A stretch of 64,000 nucleotides of DNA from CAILUF01 sp964505265 (GTDB lineage Bacteria > Pseudomonadota > Alphaproteobacteria > Rickettsiales > UBA1997): assembly GCA_964505265.1 (NCBI GenBank), contig CAZDGN010000006.1, forward strand, positions 25,474 to 89,473. Direction: 5' to 3'. This document shows positions 61,552 through 64,000 of this stretch, in pieces. The stretch's first letter is position 1. Every line of letters starts with the position of its first letter. The notes under the pieces are model-generated. The model saw nothing but the letters and a program-made list of their open reading frames with translations. It did no database searches and had not been told where the DNA came from. Made by a program: the position numbers and the translations under genes.

Positions 61552-64000
61552 ATGACAAACGACAACAACATACCAAATATTATTGTTCCTGCTACTGGCA
61601 AGGATATTCAGCCAGTTTCACTAGTTGGTGAAATGCGTAAATCTTACCTCGATTATGCTATGAGTGTTATAGTTTCGCGTGCTATTCCTGATGCTTGCGA
61701 TGGCTTAAAACCTGTGCATAGACGCATTTTATATGCAATGCATGAGGGTAGCTATGATTATAACAAACCTTTCAAAAAATCCGCCAGAATTGTCGGAGAA
61801 GTTATGGGTAAATATCACCCACATGGCGACTCGGCAATCTATGAATCCTTGGTTAGAATGGCTCAAGATTTTTCAATGAGAGTGCCACTAATTGACGGGC
61901 AAGGAAATTTTGGATCAATTGATGATGATCCTCCTGCGGCTATGCGTTATACCGAGTCGCGTTTGGAAAAAATCTCGCACACAATGCTTGATGATCTTGA
62001 TAAAGACACCGTCGATTTTGTGCCAAATTATGATGGCAACGAAAAAGAGCCAAAGGTTTTGCCCGCACGCTTTCCAAATTTATTGGTTAACGGTTCGGGT
62101 GGTATTGCGGTTGGAATGGCAACAAATATTCCGCCACATAATTTGGGCGAAATGATAGATGGTTGCTTGGCTTTTATTGACAATAACGAAGTCACAGTTG
62201 ATGAGCTTATCAAAATCATTCCGGGACCTGATTTTCCTACTGGTGGTATAATTTTAGGGCGTTCGGGTCATGACTCTGCTTCTCGAACTGGAAGAGGTTC
62301 TATTGTAATGAGAGGTCGCCATAATATTGAAAAAAAGTCTGGTGGCAAAAATTCAATTGTTATTACCGAAATTCCTTATCAAGTTAATAAGGCAAAATTA
62401 GTTGAAAAAATTGCCGAATTGGTAAAAGAAAAAAAGATTGAAGGTATTACTGATTTGCGTGACGAATCTGACCGTGATGGCATTAGAGTTGTGATTGAAC
62501 TGCGTAAAGATGCAATGGAAGAGGTTATTATCAATCAGCTTTATAGCTTTACCGAATTGCAATGTAATTTTAGCGTTAATATGCTTGCCTTAAATTATGG
62601 ACAGCCAAAATTAATGAATTTGCTTGAGGTAATTAGTGTTTTCGTCGATTTCCGTTTCAATGTTACCACTAGAAGAACCAATTTTTTATTAAATAAGGCA
62701 AGAGACAAATCCCATATTTTAATTGGCTTGGCTGTAGCAGTTGCTAATATTGATGAAATTGTCGATTTAATCAAAAAATCAAAAGATGTTAACGAAGCCC
62801 GTGAAAAACTTCTTGCTCGCAGTTGGCCTGCTGGCATAGTTGAAGCTATGATTAAATTGGTTCAAGATAAGGGTAATGTTATCAAAGATGGTAAATTTTA
62901 TTTTACCGAAGCTCAAGCTCGGGCAATACTTGAAATGAGGCTTGCAAGATTAACGGGCTTAGAAATGGAAAAAATTACCGATGAGCTTAAGGCTTTGGCA
63001 AATGAAATTTCTGGCTATCTTGAATTATTGTCAGATAAATTAAAAATGATGGCATTGGTTAAAAAAGAATTAATCGCTATTAAAGATGAGTTTGCCACAC
63101 CTCGTAAATCAACCATTGAAGATTCTGAATTTGAAGTGGATATTGAGGATTTAATTCCAAAAGAAGAGATGGTGGTAGTTGCCACCATGAATGGCTATAT
63201 TAAAAGGGTTGCCTTGTCTTCCTATCGAACTCAACGCCGAGGAGGCAAGGGTCGAAGTGCTATGGATGTGCGTGAAGAAGATATCGCTACCGATATTTTT
63301 GCAACCAATACTCACACCCCAATTTTGTTTTTCTCAAGCAAAGGTAAGTGTTATAAACTTAAAACTTACAAGCTTCCGCTTGGAACACCACAAGCTCGTG
63401 GTCGTGCTTTAGTAAATTTACTTCCACTTGAAGGTGATGAAAAAATCAGCACTATTTTAGCATTGCCTGAAAATGAAGAAAGCTGGAAAGATTTAAGTAT
63501 TGTTTTTGCTACTTCAAATGGCGATATCCGTCGTAATTCAATGGATCAGTTTGTTGATATTCGCTCAAGTGGTAAAATTGCTATGAAACTCGAGGGCGAT
63601 GAAGCCCTTGTTGGAGTGGCTCTATGCTCTGAAAAAGACGATATTTTACTTTCAACCAAAGATGGCAAATGCATTCGCTTCCCAGTTGAAAAGCTTCGTG
63701 TATTCCAAAGCCGAAATTCAACGGGTGTTCGTGGGATTAAACTCGATGATGGAAATAAGGTGATAGCCTTATCGATTATCAAACATGCGAAAGAAGATTC
63801 TGAAATTAAAGATAAATATTTAAAAATCGATTTAGAGCAAAGACTAGCATTGCGTGATGCTTTGATTTACAACAAAATGCTTGCGGAAAATCCGCCAGAA
63901 GATTTGTTGGCTCAACCTATGGAAATTCCGCAAATTAAAGGGGCGGAGCTTGATCAAAAAATCATCGAAAAAATGGCGATTGATGAAGAATTTATTTTAA
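61552..64000 (+). CDS. gyrA: DNA gyrase subunit A, 5' part cut by window edge
   Basis: 816 codons visible from ATG 61552; the usual length is about 850-900. N-terminal VGEMRKSYLDYAMSVIVSRAIP, quinolone-resistance region with GDSAIYESLVRMAQDF (S94, corresponding to E. coli S83; position 87 equivalent is E98), active-site Y133 in AAMRYTESR, and C-terminal beta-pinwheel blades with YRTQRRGGKGRSAMD (GyrA box) and NSTGVRGIKLDDG. Introduces negative supercoils with GyrB. Full reading frame is intact to base 64000. Confidence 0.97.
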   Translation, partial: MTNDNNIPNIIVPATGKDIQPVSLVGEMRKSYLDYAMSVIVSRAIPDACDGLKPVHRRILYAMHEGSYDYNKPFKKSARIVGEVMGKYHPHGDSAIYESLVRMAQDFSMRVPLIDGQGNFGSIDDDPPAAMRYTESRLEKISHTMLDDLDKDTVDFVPNYDGNEKEPKVLPARFPNLLVNGSGGIAVGMATNIPPHNLGEMIDGCLAFIDNNEVTVDELIKIIPGPDFPTGGIILGRSGHDSASRTGRGSIVMRGRHNIEKKSGGKNSIVITEIPYQVNKAKLVEKIAELVKEKKIEGITDLRDESDRDGIRVVIELRKDAMEEVIINQLYSFTELQCNFSVNMLALNYGQPKLMNLLEVISVFVDFRFNVTTRRTNFLLNKARDKSHILIGLAVAVANIDEIVDLIKKSKDVNEAREKLLARSWPAGIVEAMIKLVQDKGNVIKDGKFYFTEAQARAILEMRLARLTGLEMEKITDELKALANEISGYLELLSDKLKMMALVKKELIAIKDEFATPRKSTIEDSEFEVDIEDLIPKEEMVVVATMNGYIKRVALSSYRTQRRGGKGRSAMDVREEDIATDIFATNTHTPILFFSSKGKCYKLKTYKLPLGTPQARGRALVNLLPLEGDEKISTILALPENEESWKDLSIVFATSNGDIRRNSMDQFVDIRSSGKIAMKLEGDEALVGVALCSEKDDILLSTKDGKCIRFPVEKLRVFQSRNSTGVRGIKLDDGNKVIALSIIKHAKEDSEIKDKYLKIDLEQRLALRDALIYNKMLAENPPEDLLAQPMEIPQIKGAELDQKIIEKMAIDEEFIL

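Noticed and set aside
1..64000. CRISPR arrays, insertion sequences, prophage or rRNA operon
   Set aside because: I found no regularly spaced long repeats, no transposase or phage-type genes, and no rRNA sequence while reading the window.

Overview
The window is a strongly AT-rich, gene-dense bacterial chromosome segment. It looks like an alphaproteobacterium of the Rickettsiales lineage. The evidence is an alpha-type Fur without cysteine pairs, a hemE-flanked replication-origin-like region, neighbouring VirB8 and VirB9 genes of a type IV secretion system, a retropepsin-like membrane protease, an adrenodoxin-type ferredoxin and a MidA homologue. It is not a minimal genome: it carries thrB, lysC, trpE, hisH, hisC, panC, a polyamine gene pair, TonB-ExbB-ExbD and an iron-sulfur photolyase. 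A less reduced, possibly extracellular relative of Rickettsiales (Deianiraea-like) is my inference, not something the sequence proves.

Layout. 0-5.4 kb: truncated guaB; fur-thrB-pgeF; convergent eno-dat. 5.5-9.2 kb: a tiny membrane ORF, a family of small exported proteins (three members), tgt, a CcmG-like thioredoxin and tRNA-Arg. 9.4-15.9 kb: an ornithine decarboxylase/deoxyhypusine synthase-like pair, mreD-mrdA, two acyltransferases. 15.9-23.2 kb: tRNA-Thr, an Ala/Pro/Lys-rich exported protein with a textbook hairpin, ispA, uvrA, and hemE-hisC-aspartic protease. 23.2-23.46 kb: a dense array of TTATTAACA/TTATCAACA 9-mers between hemE and bolA, my best oriC candidate. 23.46-30.5 kb: bolA, a lipoprotein, clpP-clpX, grpE, a CAT tRNA, rpmI-rplT, hisH, midA.

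30.5-32.9 kb is the clearest accessory region. It has a 414-residue Pro/Ser/Thr-rich protein and a small Pro-rich ORF, both of visibly higher GC, each preceded at almost the same distance by a shared 12-mer, plus a structured non-coding stretch of unknown identity. 32.9-40.4 kb returns to housekeeping genes (prmC, fdx, trmL, tmk-mdh-ftsI) with an SDR gene whose start codon overlaps that of tmk. 40.4-43.1 kb is an 873-residue protein with a DGRCG cysteine-protease-like motif, a candidate effector. 43.1-50.9 kb: tonB-exbB-exbD, lysC, ppiD, trpE, rodA. 51.1-56.2 kb: virB8-virB9-panC and a coiled-coil protein, a CDGSH protein, an ABC exporter, tRNA-Tyr and tRNA-Gly. 56.3-64.0 kb: SDR-photolyase-moeB operon, an epimerase-like gene, an orphan protein, and gyrA running off the right edge.

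I see no insertion sequence, prophage, rRNA or CRISPR array. Most genes lack an obvious Shine-Dalgarno sequence; rplT is an exception. Many starts had to be moved inward from the longest open frame (eno, mreD, tmk, tonB, both SDR genes and others).
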